Below are positions 1-10,161 of a stretch of 64,000 nt of DNA, one piece after another. How positions within the stretch are numbered: the stretch's first letter is position 1; each line of letters starts with the position of its first letter. Source of the stretch: Diphasiastrum complanatum (lineage: Eukaryota; Streptophyta; Lycopodiopsida; Lycopodiales; Lycopodiaceae); assembly GCA_029204225.1 (NCBI GenBank), contig CM055098.1:4896107-4960106 (forward strand), read 5' to 3'. A model generated the notes under the pieces. That model was not told where the DNA came from. It saw only the letters and a list, made by a program, of their open reading frames with translations, and searched no databases. The translations under genes and the position numbers were made by a program.

Positions 1-574
1 TACAAATCTGCTTTTTTTGGCATTTTTTTAGCATTTTTTTGGGCTATTTTTAGGGGTGAGAAAAAAATAATTAATTAATTATTTGTACGGTTCACCATGG
101 TTCCAGGTAAAATTTTCTGACGGCTCACTGTACGGTTCTCAAAACCGTGATGAACCGTACACAGTTCATTAATACTATGAATCCATGCCAATTAATAATT
201 GGGCATGAGGCCAGAAAAGATTCTGCAAGAAAGAAAATGGGGCCCGGCCATCCAAAGAAGAAGTCAAAATAAACACCTGTTTTTTAACATTGTCTGTGTA
301 GAAAGACGTGTTTTTGCATCTATGAACCCCAGTTTCTTTATAAAGTTTGGAGAGGAAGTTGATTGGCCCTTTCATTTCAAGGTTCCAGACATTAATGCCA
401 AAAGCAAAAGGGATCATTGCTTGCCCATGGGTTTTGTGGGGTGTAATGTGCATAACTAAAGCGAAAGGGAAATACACAGCAAACAGGCCACCAGCTTTTC
501 ACAGTATTTGGAGGAATTCTGGGTAATAGCTTGTTTCCATTGAAGATTGCTACTACTGTGTTGAGAAAACATGC
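1..574 (-). other. Non-coding left edge, probably cyclophilin intron
   Basis: No coding exon was recognised here on either strand. It lies downstream of cyclophilin exon 2, so it is most simply part of that gene's next intron, with later exons outside the window. The third exon of this family normally starts with a GESIYG/GDSIYG-like stretch, and I could not find one on the minus strand. The open frames present have no family resemblance. Confidence 0.5.
129..161. repeat. Inverted repeat with TGTACGGTTC arms
   Basis: A 10-base arm TGTACGGTTC at 129-138 is matched by its exact reverse complement at 152-161, leaving a 13-base loop. A further copy of TGTACGGTTC lies at about 84-93, so the motif occurs three times within 80 bases. 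It may be the end of a small transposon or a chance hairpin. Confidence 0.5.
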
Positions 575-887
575 CTGTGCCGGTACCGGACGGATCTCCA
601 CCTTGCACCATAAATGTCTTTATAATTCGATGGAAAATGGTTCCATCATAATAGCCCTCCATGCATAGCTGAACGAAATTGCGCACCTTCACAAATTGCG
701 AACAATTAGCCAACTATGGGTAGATTTTGAGCGAGTTCAGAAACAGTTTATTCAAAAGCCAGAAAAAATTGATCCTTACAGTTTTGGGAGCCTCTTTGGC
801 CCAAAGCTCGAAGTCTAGTGGACCTGATGTGGTGGTAAGAACCACTTTGCCTCGGGTAGGAGGCTCCAACACATAAACAGACGACAT
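575..887 (-). CDS. CWC27: CWC27/CYP57-type cyclophilin, first two exons (partial)
   Basis: This is the N-terminus of a spliceosome-associated peptidyl-prolyl isomerase of the CWC27 (plant CYP57) family, a nuclear protein. Exon 1 is 887..780 (ATG at 887, 36 codons, donor GTAAGG). It starts [15 protein letters not shown] and contains GPLDFELW and KEAPK, all typical of the family. Exon 2 is 686..575 after a 93-base intron ending in AG. It reads [16 protein letters not shown], then IFHR and [12 protein letters not shown], and keeps the cyclophilin FHR arginine and the VQGGD core. The exons join in phase 0. The exon 2 end is inferred: ACAG is followed by GCATGT, so the donor would be a rarer GC type. 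Remaining exons fall off the left edge. It is either a real gene 5' end or a truncated copy, and nothing seen in these two exons is broken. Confidence 0.8.
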
Positions 888-904
888 ATCTCTCTCTCTC
901 CCCT

Positions 905-934
<30 letters not shown>
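888..934. repeat. CT/GA microsatellite in cyclophilin 5' leader
   Basis: An interrupted (TC)n tract on the plus strand directly abuts the cyclophilin start codon, so the transcript leader would carry GA repeats. GA-rich leaders are common in plants. The tract could serve as a GAGA-type promoter element or be a neutral microsatellite. Confidence 0.8.
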
Positions 935-935
<1 letters not shown>

Positions 936-963
936 AACTCACAATATCAGAATTTAGCAATGC

Positions 964-1143
964 CTAACCCAAAACAAAACCCGCCTGCCTGGATCGAGTC
1001 TTGGCATCGACAGAATCTGCCAATGCACCTACAAATTTCCGTAATTCATCAATTACTTCAACCAACCAGCTCTTATGAAGTTCATGACACTGAATAGCAT
1101 CTTGTGATAGAACAGGCTTCACCATAGCCGCAGGTGTAGCCAT
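964..1143 (-). CDS. Short 59-codon frame upstream of the cyclophilin, unrecognised
   Basis: A 59-residue frame starts MATPAAMVKPVLSQDAIQ and stops at TAG (966-964). Its middle, roughly residues 19-45, is a plausible amphipathic helix. It ends 76 bases before the cyclophilin ATG on the same strand, so it could be an upstream ORF in the same transcript, the first exon of another gene, or chance. I recognise no family. An in-frame TGA lies 12 codons upstream of the ATG. Confidence 0.25.
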   Translation of the reverse strand: MATPAAMVKPVLSQDAIQCHELHKSWLVEVIDELRKFVGALADSVDAKTRSRQAGFVLG

Positions 1144-1981
1144 AGCAACTCTTGCAGCTCCTAAACGAGCGACGCATCACCCAAAACAGCGATGCATCCC
1201 CCAATCTCCCTCACAGCAGCCACATCCATTATTACCGATCTTTAAACGCCTCAAACTGCAAACAGACGGAGATCATAACCCAGCAGCAGTGCCTCAAACC
1301 CACACGATTTATTCACAGCCACATCGCTCATCCATAACTTTATATCCAATTCTCACCCATCGCTCTCATCGATCTACGTTCTGCAAACCTTTCTCTCTCT
1401 CCATCTCTCAACTCACATTATCGCCCCTCTGTATCGTCTCTGAATCGCATCGTCTCTCTCTCTCTCTCCAACACACCTCTTAATCGATGTTTTATCCAAA
1501 CCTTTAAAAAACCCTAAAAAACAAAAAATTTGCACTCTCTAGTCCGACGCTCCTCTTTTTCTCTCTGAATCTATTTTATACCTTATTTCTCTCTCTAACA
1601 GCTATTTAATACCCTCTTTCTTTGTCTAAAAACTTCTAAAAGAGCTGTTATCTCACTTCAATGGCTTTGCAAATGCCCTTCAAAGGCGCTTTTAGAGCAA
1701 ACGCGGATCAATGAGAGGCTTTGAAACGCGTTTTCTCCACAATAGCCTACGGTCTCTTTCCAAAAGTTTTTAAAACATGTGATCTCTCTCTAAAATCAAC
1801 GTGACTACATTTTAATCACACTTCAATTACATTTCAATTGCCCATCAAATACGTTTTAGAGCAAACATGGATTAATGAGAATATACAAAATGTGTTTTGT
1901 CTATCATTGTTGACATTCTCTCTCCAACACCTTACTTTATGGCTATTTCTCCACCCTAAACCCTAAAAAACTCTTAAAAAT

Positions 1982-2032
<51 letters not shown>

Positions 2033-2284
2033 GGACAATTTGCGAGTAACAATCTGCGAGTTTAGCGAGTTTATTACCGTTTTATTTTTAAATAGCCATG
2101 AGTAGAGTTACAAGCAAAATAATCTGAACTTGATGCAGCAGCAACATGTTCGGACTTAAAGCAACCATATCCAGGAATAAAATCAAATGTACTTTTAGGG
2201 TTCAGGGAACCTTGAAAATTTATACAATGTTCAAAAGTGCACTATTCGCCAATGAAAATGACAAATCGAGATCTGATGCAACAT
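1144..2284. other. Pyrimidine-rich spacer, no gene seen
   Basis: The plus strand is strongly CT-rich, with several AAACCCTAAA-like words (about 1510 and 1955-1970) and a long CT microsatellite. This would suit promoter or leader DNA for the minus-strand genes to the left. The open frames show no protein family. Confidence 0.5.
1987..2029. repeat. (CT)n microsatellite
   Basis: A pure CT dinucleotide run of about 43 bases. Confidence 0.95.
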
Positions 2285-2770
2285 TCATAAAGTTTGAAAT
2301 CGCATTATCAAACTAAGAATACAGTCCATACGATATTCCAAAGCACAGAAAAAAGTGCCCAAAAATTGCATTGCCCGACAATAAAGACGGCTTAATGAGA
2401 TTGTTACAAAAATGGTTTCTATTTGGTTCAAACAGTAGCCAACAAACAGCCCCAGAATTTGCTCGTGAATGAACATATTCTCATTCACATCCAAGCCCTT
2501 AACACACAAATAAACAAAGTATAAATGTCTACATGGTAAATATTTTTTCAAAGCCATGTTTTGAGAAAAATTTGGACAGGTGCAAGAAGGCTCTGTGCAA
2601 ATCAAGACGCGCTAAGCAAAACCTATATTTGAACTATCGAAACTCTCAATGAAATACTCCTCCTTGTTGGCTTCACCATGTTTGATTAACTCTCGAACGT
2701 GACATTTTAATGACAATCCTCTCTCTATCCTCTCTTTTGTAGCTTTGGATATACTAGATCGTCGCCTCAT
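2285..2770 (-). pseudogene. SWIM-type zinc-finger protein fragment with one in-frame stop
   Basis: From an ATG at 2770 the minus strand encodes a basic start (MRRRSSISKATKERIERG), then KEEYFIESFDSSN, an in-frame TAG at 2614-2612, and straight on in the same frame CTEPSCTCPNFSQNM and LPCRHLYFVYLCVKGLDV. The CxCx(n)CxH arrangement and the PCRHLYFV block are those of a SWIM zinc finger, as found in plant MAP3K1/ZSWIM-like proteins. The TAG occupies one residue just before the finger, so this is either a pseudogene or a spot where an exon begins after the AG. Sequence after VNENMFIHEQ is not recognisable. The 5' side ends only 160 bases from the Gypsy insertion at 2938, which may have cut it off. 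Confidence 0.5.
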
Positions 2771-2937
2771 CTGGTTGCGTTCGGAAGCTAAATTTGGCGA
2801 GTTTGTGTAGGGGTGGTTTTGAGTGGCATTGGTTCTTGTTTAGTAATTATGTGGCATATCCATTTGTTGAATTACATCATGGTTGGCTGCACATGTCTCC
2901 AAAATATAACCGCCTTGATTCAACACGTCAACCTCTG

Positions 2938-3410
2938 TGTCATGCCCATGACTAGTCTTGGGTAGTGTTTCCAGTTAGGGATCAGTAGACCAACGACCCG
3001 TATAAGAGAATTGGGGCCCTTATGTGTATAAGGTCATAATTAATGGTTGTAGGCCTAAACTCATGATGGTGAATTTGTATGGGTCTATCAATGAGTCATT
3101 GGGGAACTAGATGACGTGGCCCATATAGGCTACAGAAGTGTCCAGTGAGGTGTCACGGTGCACTACTAGTGGTGCATGGGCCTTGGAGGGTATAAGTATA
3201 CCTATTGGGCTCTCACTAGTGTATGCTTGATTGCATGATTGGTAGCTACATGCTGCTAGAGTGATTCATCATTTCCCTATGAGATTGATCCACAGCTTGG
3301 AGGCTAGATCCGTTCGATCTAGATTTGGTTGGGTTGGTTTGTCCATCCGATCCCTTGTTTGTTGCTTGTATAAGCATGTTTAGATATTATCTTGTGTGTT
3401 GGACTTTATA
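2938..3410 (+). repeat. 5' LTR of the Gypsy chromovirus
   Basis: It starts TGTCATGCCC and ends GGACTTTATA, and aligns throughout with 10162-10629. It contains a TATA-like GGTATAAGTATA at about 3190-3200, a candidate promoter. The target duplication CTCTG lies immediately outside. Confidence 0.93.
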
Positions 3411-3411
3411 T

Positions 3412-3424
3412 TGGTATCAGAGCC
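3412..3424 (+). promoter_or_regulatory. Primer-binding site (initiator tRNA-Met type)
   Basis: TGGTATCAGAGCC follows the 5' LTR by one base. It is the standard plant retrotransposon primer-binding site for the 3' end of tRNA-iMet. Confidence 0.93.
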
Positions 3425-4367
3425 ATTCTAAGCACGAATTGCCATTGAAAGTGCTAGGGAGAATCTCGACGTCTTTTCGAGATTTCGGTGGAGTAAGCAA
3501 CAAAGAGAAGGAATTTCAGATCGTTCTTCCCGTCGATTTACTTTTTCGAAGTGTAATCATTTGTGTGGTAAGTGCACTACCAAGATCACATTCGGTTCGA
3601 TTTTTAAGCACTTCAAACTGCTTTTAGAAAGTAATTTCGATTTTAATTCCATTGTTGCCGATTGCTTTGTTGTTTGCACTTTTATGAAACAACAGTTTCT
3701 TTAGAAGCTATGCTGGTTTTTTTTCCCTTATAGCTTCTTGTTCTGCAAAAGTGGTTTATGAGATTTTGGTTGTTGTCTATTGCTTTTTGTGGAACCGGTT
3801 TTGCTTTCAAATCGGTGAGAAAGGCAAGAATAGATGCAAAAATGGACTAACCACTTGTTGTGAGTGTTGGTGGATTATTTACAGGTTTTGCATGGCGATT
3901 TTTTATGGAGTTACAGGTTCATGTTGCATTTTCTGGCAAACTTACTTTGTGTTGCAAGTTCTTGAGCCAGTAAAGCCATTCTTGGAATGTGTTGGTTCAC
4001 AACAAGTCCTATTTTGTGGAATAAGGAGTGTTGCCTGCAAAGTTTAGTTTCAGACAAAAATTGGGCAGCATCTACCCTGTTTCTCAAGCATAAAAGATTC
4101 AAGAAATTCTAAGCTATAAATAAGGGTTGCTTACGCTTATATGAATGTAAAACAACTGTAAATGCGCCCTATTGTAAGCTACTCTCTGCAAAACACAACA
4201 GATGCAATTGCCTGATAACTTCCTCCAATCATAGAAGATAAAAACTGGAGAAAAACAGCATGTATTGTCAACCAAAAAACTTCCTCTGTGCACCCTCCAG
4301 TGCGCCCTACAAGCACCAGATCCATGTTGTAATGTCTGAGCAAAAGTGATGGAGGGATGGCGCACCC

Positions 4368-4448
<81 letters not shown>

Positions 4449-4940
4449 TCGGGCCTGGATATCAACGCGCATGAAGGATGGGAGGTTCGAGGAGCTGGAT
4501 TTGGAGGGAAGAGAGAGAGGGGGGGGGTTTTGAGTGTAACTTAAGTTTTTTTTAGTTGAACTTAAGTGTTATGCATGGTAGGTGAAAAGGGGAGGGGGGG
4601 TGGTTGTCTAGTGGTTGATGAATGGTTTTTTTTTTCTTCCCACATTTTGTTCTTTTTGTTTTTCATGGGCATTTTAGTCATTTTTTGGACTACGTAAATA
4701 TGGATGCAGTAGAATTGTAATAGCTTAAGATGGTATTAATTAGATTCTAATGGCATTAATGTGGTTATGTCTCGTTTCTAGTTGCTTAAGTTATTGCAAA
4801 TTTCATTGGTATAATTTTAATAAGCGAGTGTCTTGGTAATATAAGTTTGTAAAGTTACGTTTATCTTATTAAAGATAATTATACTCGTAATGAAATTAAA
4901 CTGAACGAAATATTTTTTTAATTTCTCGGTTTTACTTGCA
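3425..4940 (+). other. Untranslated leader of the Gypsy element
   Basis: About 1.5 kb between the primer-binding site and gag. Several unrelated open frames occur, but none resembles a known protein. It contains a long CT microsatellite and a short polyguanine tract near 4520. Confidence 0.6.
4372..4445. repeat. (TC)n microsatellite in the Gypsy leader
   Basis: About 74 bases of pure TC repeat. The RERERE-type frames it creates on the minus strand are not genes. Confidence 0.95.
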
Positions 4941-5713
4941 ATGGACAAAGATGATGTTCTAGTGACGGGGGACACGAAAATCCGTCCGGCATCACCAGGG
5001 AGTGATGACACGAAAATCCAACCGGCATCACCAGACAGTGATGAGGCCCTCGACTCTAATAAATTATTGCACACTTTGGGCAAAGCGGTACTGGAACTTC
5101 ACCAAAGTAATAAGCAACACCATAACCAAATGCAGAACCTTTTTAACCAATTACAAGCTATGATCTCAACTAACTTGGGCAACCAACTGGAAGTATTTTT
5201 CAGCGATAAAAAATTCAAGCGCCCGGAAGTTGTCGAGGACTGGGTTAATCATTGGTCAAGCTATTTTAGCTTGCACAACGTCCCAGAGGATAAGCGGATA
5301 TCCTCAGTTCTATTGTTTTCGAAGGCAAGGCCTCCTCATGGTGGAGGGAACTTTCCACAAAACCGGTGACTTGGGTTGGATTCCTAGCGAAATTTCATAA
5401 AGCTTTCGTCACGATAGACGATTCTAGGTTATATATCCATTTTATTAACTACAAGATGGGCAACCGAGAATCGGACGCTTATGTCCAATAGTTCTTAGAT
5501 TCTTTGGCCAAGGTGCTGCTATATGATAGGAATTTGGCACAGTGGCAGTTCATCTCAGGACTGCCAGCCGATTATCAAAACGAGTGTAAACGGAATATCC
5601 TCCATTCATTGGAAGGTGCTATCCGTGTGGCCAAGGCCTATGATAGCACCGTTGTTGCCTCACGAAAAAGCGCGCATGACCAAACGGCCCCGAAACCTGA
5701 AGGAAATTGGTAA
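4941..5713 (+). pseudogene. gag: Gypsy gag, capsid part, with stops and frameshift
   Basis: The frame from 4941 begins MDKDDVLVTGDTK with a duplicated acidic TKIxPASPxSD motif, then a helical linker (LHQSNKQHHNQMQNLF) and the start of the capsid-like Retrotrans_gag fold (KRPEVVEDWVNHW). It stops near 5369. The capsid continues in broken frames around KFHKAFVTIDDSRLY and again at 5504-5713 with FISGLPADYQNECKRN and IRVAKAYDS. A nested LTR fragment then separates it from the zinc knuckle at about 6768. Its product would have been the capsid shell of the retrotransposon particle. Confidence 0.85.
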
Positions 5714-5789
5714 TTCAGAAGCATCAACTTGCTCTGATACCACTGAAGGAAACTGGTAATTCAAAAACATCAACTTACTCTGATACCAC
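5698..5789. repeat. Two tandem 46-base units, each ending in an antisense primer-binding site
   Basis: Units at 5698-5743 and 5744-5789 differ at only a few bases. The first ends in GCTCTGATACCA, the exact reverse complement of the tRNA-iMet primer-binding site, and the second has one change. The third run begins TGAAGCAAAATAATC, where a minus-oriented LTR would end. Confidence 0.75.
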
Positions 5790-6600
5790 TGAAGCAAAAT
5801 AATCGCGAATGAAATCAATTCGGATGGAGTTCGGATATGATTGTTGGTCATTGTCTGCTATATCATTCCTACAATCCTCCAGAAAGTAGACAGACACTAC
5901 TGGCCTACGTTATAAATTAATTCAGCATTCAACAAGATTGAACCAATGTGCGAAATAGATAAAACAAGTGAATGAAATACACGAACAATAGTAGACAGTA
6001 ATTCATTCGAGATCAGACAAGATTTAGAATGATATGTGCGTAACAGCTACAACATCATCTATTGATCCTCTTTGCTTCAAGCACTTGTGTGTCAGACCCA
6101 CACAGTGCATTGGCATGAGAGAAGCAGTGTTCTCCCACGAACAGTGTCTCGCTTACTAGCGAACTTCTTGGATCTCTGTGGATCCTGCTTACAAAATTGT
6201 CTCTCACAGGCGGACTTCTATTTTGTATATTTGTCTATATGTATCTATGTGTATTTTATGCATCTAGCAATTGCATACATCCAGAGTAGCATTTCTGATT
6301 AGTTAGATTAAACAATCTATAACTAATCATGGATTACAAGAGTGGTGGGTTAGGCACGTCCTAACGCTCTTTTGCTGATGTCATCATATCAGATCAGGGA
6401 TTTGTACTTCATGGTACTTGTTTGATTTTCCTGATCCTTTGGAGTGTGAAGGGTTTTGTGTCGTTTGACCTTCTCCTTTTTCATGTCGTTTGAGCTTCTC
6501 CTATTGTGTCGCGAACATTTTTCTTTCGCAAATATTTCGCTTTCGTGTCTTTTCGTCAGATTGGGAGTTGAGAGCTAGCAGAGCTTTGGTAACAGAAACA
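5790..6600 (-). mobile_element. Nested LTR fragment in minus orientation inside gag
   Basis: About 800 bases separate the capsid and zinc-knuckle parts of gag and match neither. The antisense primer-binding sites immediately to the left make this an LTR read on the minus strand: the LTR would end TTCA next to the primer site. The outer start is uncertain, perhaps at an ACA near 6594 or 6600. No coding sequence was recognised. No clear target duplication was found, so the exact boundaries and the cause of the tandem duplication remain open. Confidence 0.55.
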
Positions 6601-6622
6601 TTTTGTTTCTTCAAATCCAAAA

Positions 6623-6838
6623 ATGGAAAAATCAACAAATAAGCGGAAGAGACACTTTTTTGATGAACTGGAAGCAGAGGCGTACCAACAATCTAAGAAG
6701 AAAAAGAACAAGAAGAAGCTGGTGGTAAAAGACAAGGCATTGTTAGCTGCACTTAAGCAAAATTTGTGTTTTCTCTGCAATAAACCCGGGCACCGTGCTA
6801 AGTAGTGCCCCGAACCAGAAACTAAGTCATCAAGTTTC
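6623..6838 (+). pseudogene. gag: Gypsy gag C-terminus with CCHC zinc knuckle
   Basis: A lysine-rich stretch (KKKKNKKKLVVKDK) is followed by LCFLCNKPGHRAK, a stop codon, and C. This is a CX2CX4HX4C nucleocapsid knuckle with the residue before its last cysteine changed to TAG. It resumes gag after the nested LTR. The knuckle would bind genomic RNA during packaging. Confidence 0.85.
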
Positions 6839-7477
6839 ATGGCAGTGGATTTACCGGCAAGTAAATTGGAAGTCAATTTATTAAATAATTGTGATTGTAC
6901 TTGTGATTTTAGTACACTTTCTTTCAAGCCTAATCAGTTGTTTCGTGTAAGAGACAATATATTAGGGAAAGACGTAAATGTACTATTAGATTTTGGAAGT
7001 ACTCACAATTTTTTGAATGCTCGACTTGTGCAGAAGCTCGAAGTGCCCACCAAGGCTAGTGATCATCGGTATGTGGTCCATCTTGCCTCGGGGTTGGACA
7101 CGAAAGTTTGGGATGTAAAAGTTTCGAATTTAGAGCTTCGGATGCAGGATCATGTTGAGCCGCTTGACTTCCATGTCATGAATCTAGACATGACTGATGA
7201 GATCTTGGGTTATGAATGGCTTTTTGATAAATCTGATTCATTAGCAATAGATTTCAAAAACTATACTTTGGTATTTAAAGATAAGTTTGATCAAATAGTC
7301 TCTATTTCTGGAGAGACTGATGTACTACCATCGCCGATGATTTCCTCGACTGAGTTAAGAGAGAAACTTCATGATTTCGATTGTGAACTCTTTCATTTGG
7401 TTTTAAAATCTCGTATGCATTGTGATGTTGGTGATGTGAATGTGTTTTCATGTTTTAACATCGAAAATTCGCATTAG
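6839..7477 (+). pseudogene. pol: Gypsy aspartic protease region
   Basis: A 212-codon frame containing VNVLLDFGSTHNFLNARL. The catalytic triad, normally D-S/T-G, reads D-F-G here, so the active-site second residue is altered. LGYEWLF downstream corresponds to the conserved LGxxWL of Gypsy proteases. The frame ends in a TAG just before the RT connecting region. It would release gag and pol proteins during particle maturation. Confidence 0.85.
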
Positions 7478-8359
7478 GAGCAACAATTACTGCAAGATTT
7501 AAAACAAGAATTTGGTGAAGTTTTTTCGAAACAACTATCTTATGGACTACCACCCGCTTGGTCAGTGGACCATAAGATAGATTTATTGCCCGATAGTCAT
7601 CCTATCTTCAGACAACCTTATAGGTTTAGTCAAAAGGAAGAAGAGGAAGTGACTAGGAAAAATCGAGGAACATTTCAAGATGGGGCACATCAGACAAGTA
7701 AGTCTCCATGGGGAGCACCTGTCCTTCTTAAGAGTAAGAAAGATGGGGGTTTCCGGTTATGTGTAGATTACAAGGGTCTGAACAAACTTACTCTAAAAAA
7801 TAAATACTCGTTGTCCAAGATGGATGATCTCATAGATCGGTTAAATGGAGCTAAATACTTCACGAAAATTGATCTACGTACGGGATACCATCATATCAGG
7901 ATACATCTGGAAGATGTATCTAAGACATGTTTTGGACCAAGTTTGGCCACTACGAGTTTCTAGTTTTGCCCTTTGGTTTAACCAATGCTCTGAAAACTTT
8001 CCGAACGATTTATTTCGTCCATATTTGGGAAAGTTTGTGGTAGTGTTTCTAGATGATATTTTGATCTACAGTAGAACACTCAAAGAGCATGCTAAGCATC
8101 TCCATATTGTCTTACGTATCTTAAGACAAGAGAAGCTTTGTGCAAAGGAATCAAAGTGCAAATTCTTTAAAAAATAACTTCTTTACCTTGGTCATAAGAT
8201 CACCTCTTTTGGGATCAAGATTGACGAGGAAAATGTGAAGATAGTAGTGGAATGGCCAGTCCCTCAAACGGGTCATGAACTTAAGTCATTCTTAGGTTTC
8301 ACTATGTTTTTCATAGATTTGCGGAGGAGTACTCAAAGATTGTCGCGGCTCTCAGCAAT
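7478..8359 (+). pseudogene. pol: Gypsy reverse transcriptase, frameshifted
   Basis: FRQPYRFS, then [20 protein letters not shown] and [20 protein letters not shown] show the fingers and motif A with its aspartate. A frameshift near 7960 is followed by FVVVFLDDILIYS, the catalytic FxDD box. CKFFKK then ends in a stop, and LGHKI and the ELKSFLGF thumb follow in other frames. At least three frame changes and several stops make it non-functional. Confidence 0.9.
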
Positions 8360-8595
8360 ATGTTGAAAGGAGTGAAAAGTCGCAAAGGTATGCCAAGTCC
8401 TCCTATAAGATGGAATGAGAAGTTAGATGAGAGTTTTCGGAAACTCAAGTTTCTAATTGCCTCAGCTCCAGTCTTGAGGATAGCGGATCCAGATTTGTCG
8501 TTCGTCATTTACACTGACGCGAGTGATATGGTTATTGGAGCTGTTCTCTTACAAGAGGGCCAGCCCGTTGCCTTTGAAAGTAAAAAACTAGGCTG
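8360..8595 (+). pseudogene. pol: Gypsy RNase H, first part only (internal deletion)
   Basis: KLKFLIASAPVLRIADPD and FVIYTDASDMVIGAVL give the first RNase H motif with its catalytic aspartate. After AFESKKLG the sequence jumps to ADALSQIG at about 8593, which normally lies some 90 residues later. The middle of the domain, with the E and second D motifs, is therefore deleted. Degradation of the RNA template strand could not occur. Confidence 0.85.
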
Positions 8596-9830
8596 ATGCA
8601 CTTAGTCAAATTGGTAAAGTGAACGAACTTTCCTTCACTGAAATCAGTACAGACTTTTATCTTTCCTTGAGATGTCTTAATGAGAAAGAACCACATTTTG
8701 GACCAATCTGGAATAGGGTTCTAGCAGTAACATCAAGCGAGACTGATGTTCATGGTGATCAGTCTGGGGGAAAGGATAAAAAGAGTGTTGATGACTTCTC
8801 TATTCATAATGGACTTTTGTTCAGGAAAGGGAATGTTTATGTGTCTGATGTGGATGTTGTCAAAAAAAAAATTCTTTATGAATGTCATGACTCACCATGC
8901 ACAGGACATCCCGGCATACATCATACATTGCATTTGGTACAAAGGGACTTTTATTGGCCAAAACTCAAGCCCTTTGTAGAATCTTATGTGGTCAAGTGTG
9001 ACCAGTGCCAGTTGAATAAAGTTGAACGCCATAAGGTTGGTGGATTGTTGCATCCATTGGATATCTCGGATAAGAGATGGGATTGTATTTCCATGGATTT
9101 CGTAGTTGGATTACCGCGGACGAATAAATAACATGAGGCAATTTGGGTTGTGGTCGACCGTCTTACCAAATTGACTATGTTTATTCCGGTAAAGACCATC
9201 GCGAAGGCTTCTGATTTAGCTTAGACATTTGTAGAGTGTCTGTTTAGACTTTATGGATTACCAAGTGATATTGTGAGCGATTGCGATCCAAAGTTCACCG
9301 GTCACTTTTGGTCGACTATCTTTGCCAAACTAGAGACGACACTGAGCTTGGGTTCTTTTGATCATCCTAAGACGGATGGACAGACGGAAAGAATAAATCA
9401 GACGATGGAACAAATTCTACGAGCATATGTCTCTCGGCGGCAGCCTGATTGGGAGAAGTATCTTCCATTGATCGAGTTTTCCTATGATAGTAGTAAGCAT
9501 TCGGCTACCGGTTATAGCCCGTTTATGCTTATGTATGGTTTTGAGCCTAGGTCACCCATTGCAGTAGAGACTCGGACAATCAAGTTTCAGAAGGTAGCGG
9601 ATTTTTTACATGATATGCAGGAAATGCTACAAATTGCATGTGAAAATGTCCAGTGTGCCCAAGATAGGGACCGACATTATGCAAATCTGAAAAGATCACC
9701 AAGAGACTTTCAAGTGGGAGATTGGATATATTTGAAAACCCCGAAGGGTTCTAGTGTAATGCGTACCGGCAAGCATTATAAATTGTCACCTAGATATAGA
9801 GGACCATATCATATCTTGAAAAAGATCTAA
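8596..9830 (+). pseudogene. pol: Gypsy integrase with broken frame
   Basis: The N-terminal zinc-binding HHCC region is visible (CTGHPGIHHTLHL, VKCDQCQ), then MDFVVGLPRT, SDCDPKFTGHFW and TDGQTERINQTMEQ, which hold the D, D and E catalytic residues. Stops occur at about 9128 and 9222, and the frame reopens at 9273 for 185 codons through the C-terminal domain (FQVGDWIYLKTPKG, KLSPRYRGPYHI). The enzyme would insert the cDNA copy. All three acidic residues survive, but the reading frame does not. Confidence 0.9.
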
Positions 9831-10131
9831 TCCTTAGCTTACCAATTGGAACTCCTAGAAGGATCTCAAGTACATCTAGTATTTCACGTAAGCCGACTCA
9901 AGAAGAGTCTACATGAAGGAGAAAATCTTGGATTTGGAGATCAATTGGACCTGTTGGATGAATCATCGGGTGTGTCTCGACTTGAACCCAAAAAGATCTT
10001 GGACACAAGAACTAAACGATTGAGAAATCGTATAGTTACTGAGCATTTGGTTCGATGGAAGGGATGCACAAACAATGATTCCTGGGAGCATGAAGGAAGC
10101 TTAAGGAGGAACTTCCCCAGTTTTAAGTTCT
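9831..10131 (+). pseudogene. pol: Integrase tail with chromodomain
   Basis: After a stop at 9829 the frame from 9846 continues GSQVHLVFHVSRLKKSLH, then EPKKILDTRTKRLRNR and EHLVRWKGCTNNDSWEH. The last part is the chromodomain that marks chromoviruses and targets integration to modified chromatin. It ends at TGA, 20-30 bases before the polypurine tract. Confidence 0.88.
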
Positions 10132-10146
10132 GAGGACAGGACTTGA

Positions 10147-10161
10147 ATAAGGGGGGAAGAA
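10147..10161 (+). promoter_or_regulatory. Polypurine tract of the Gypsy element
   Basis: ATAAGGGGGGAAGAA directly precedes the TGTCATG start of the 3' LTR. This is the position and composition of a plus-strand primer. Confidence 0.9.

Noticed and set aside
4179-4472. Minus-strand frame with a long RERERE stretch
   Set aside because: It is produced by the CT microsatellite in the Gypsy leader; there is no domain on either side.
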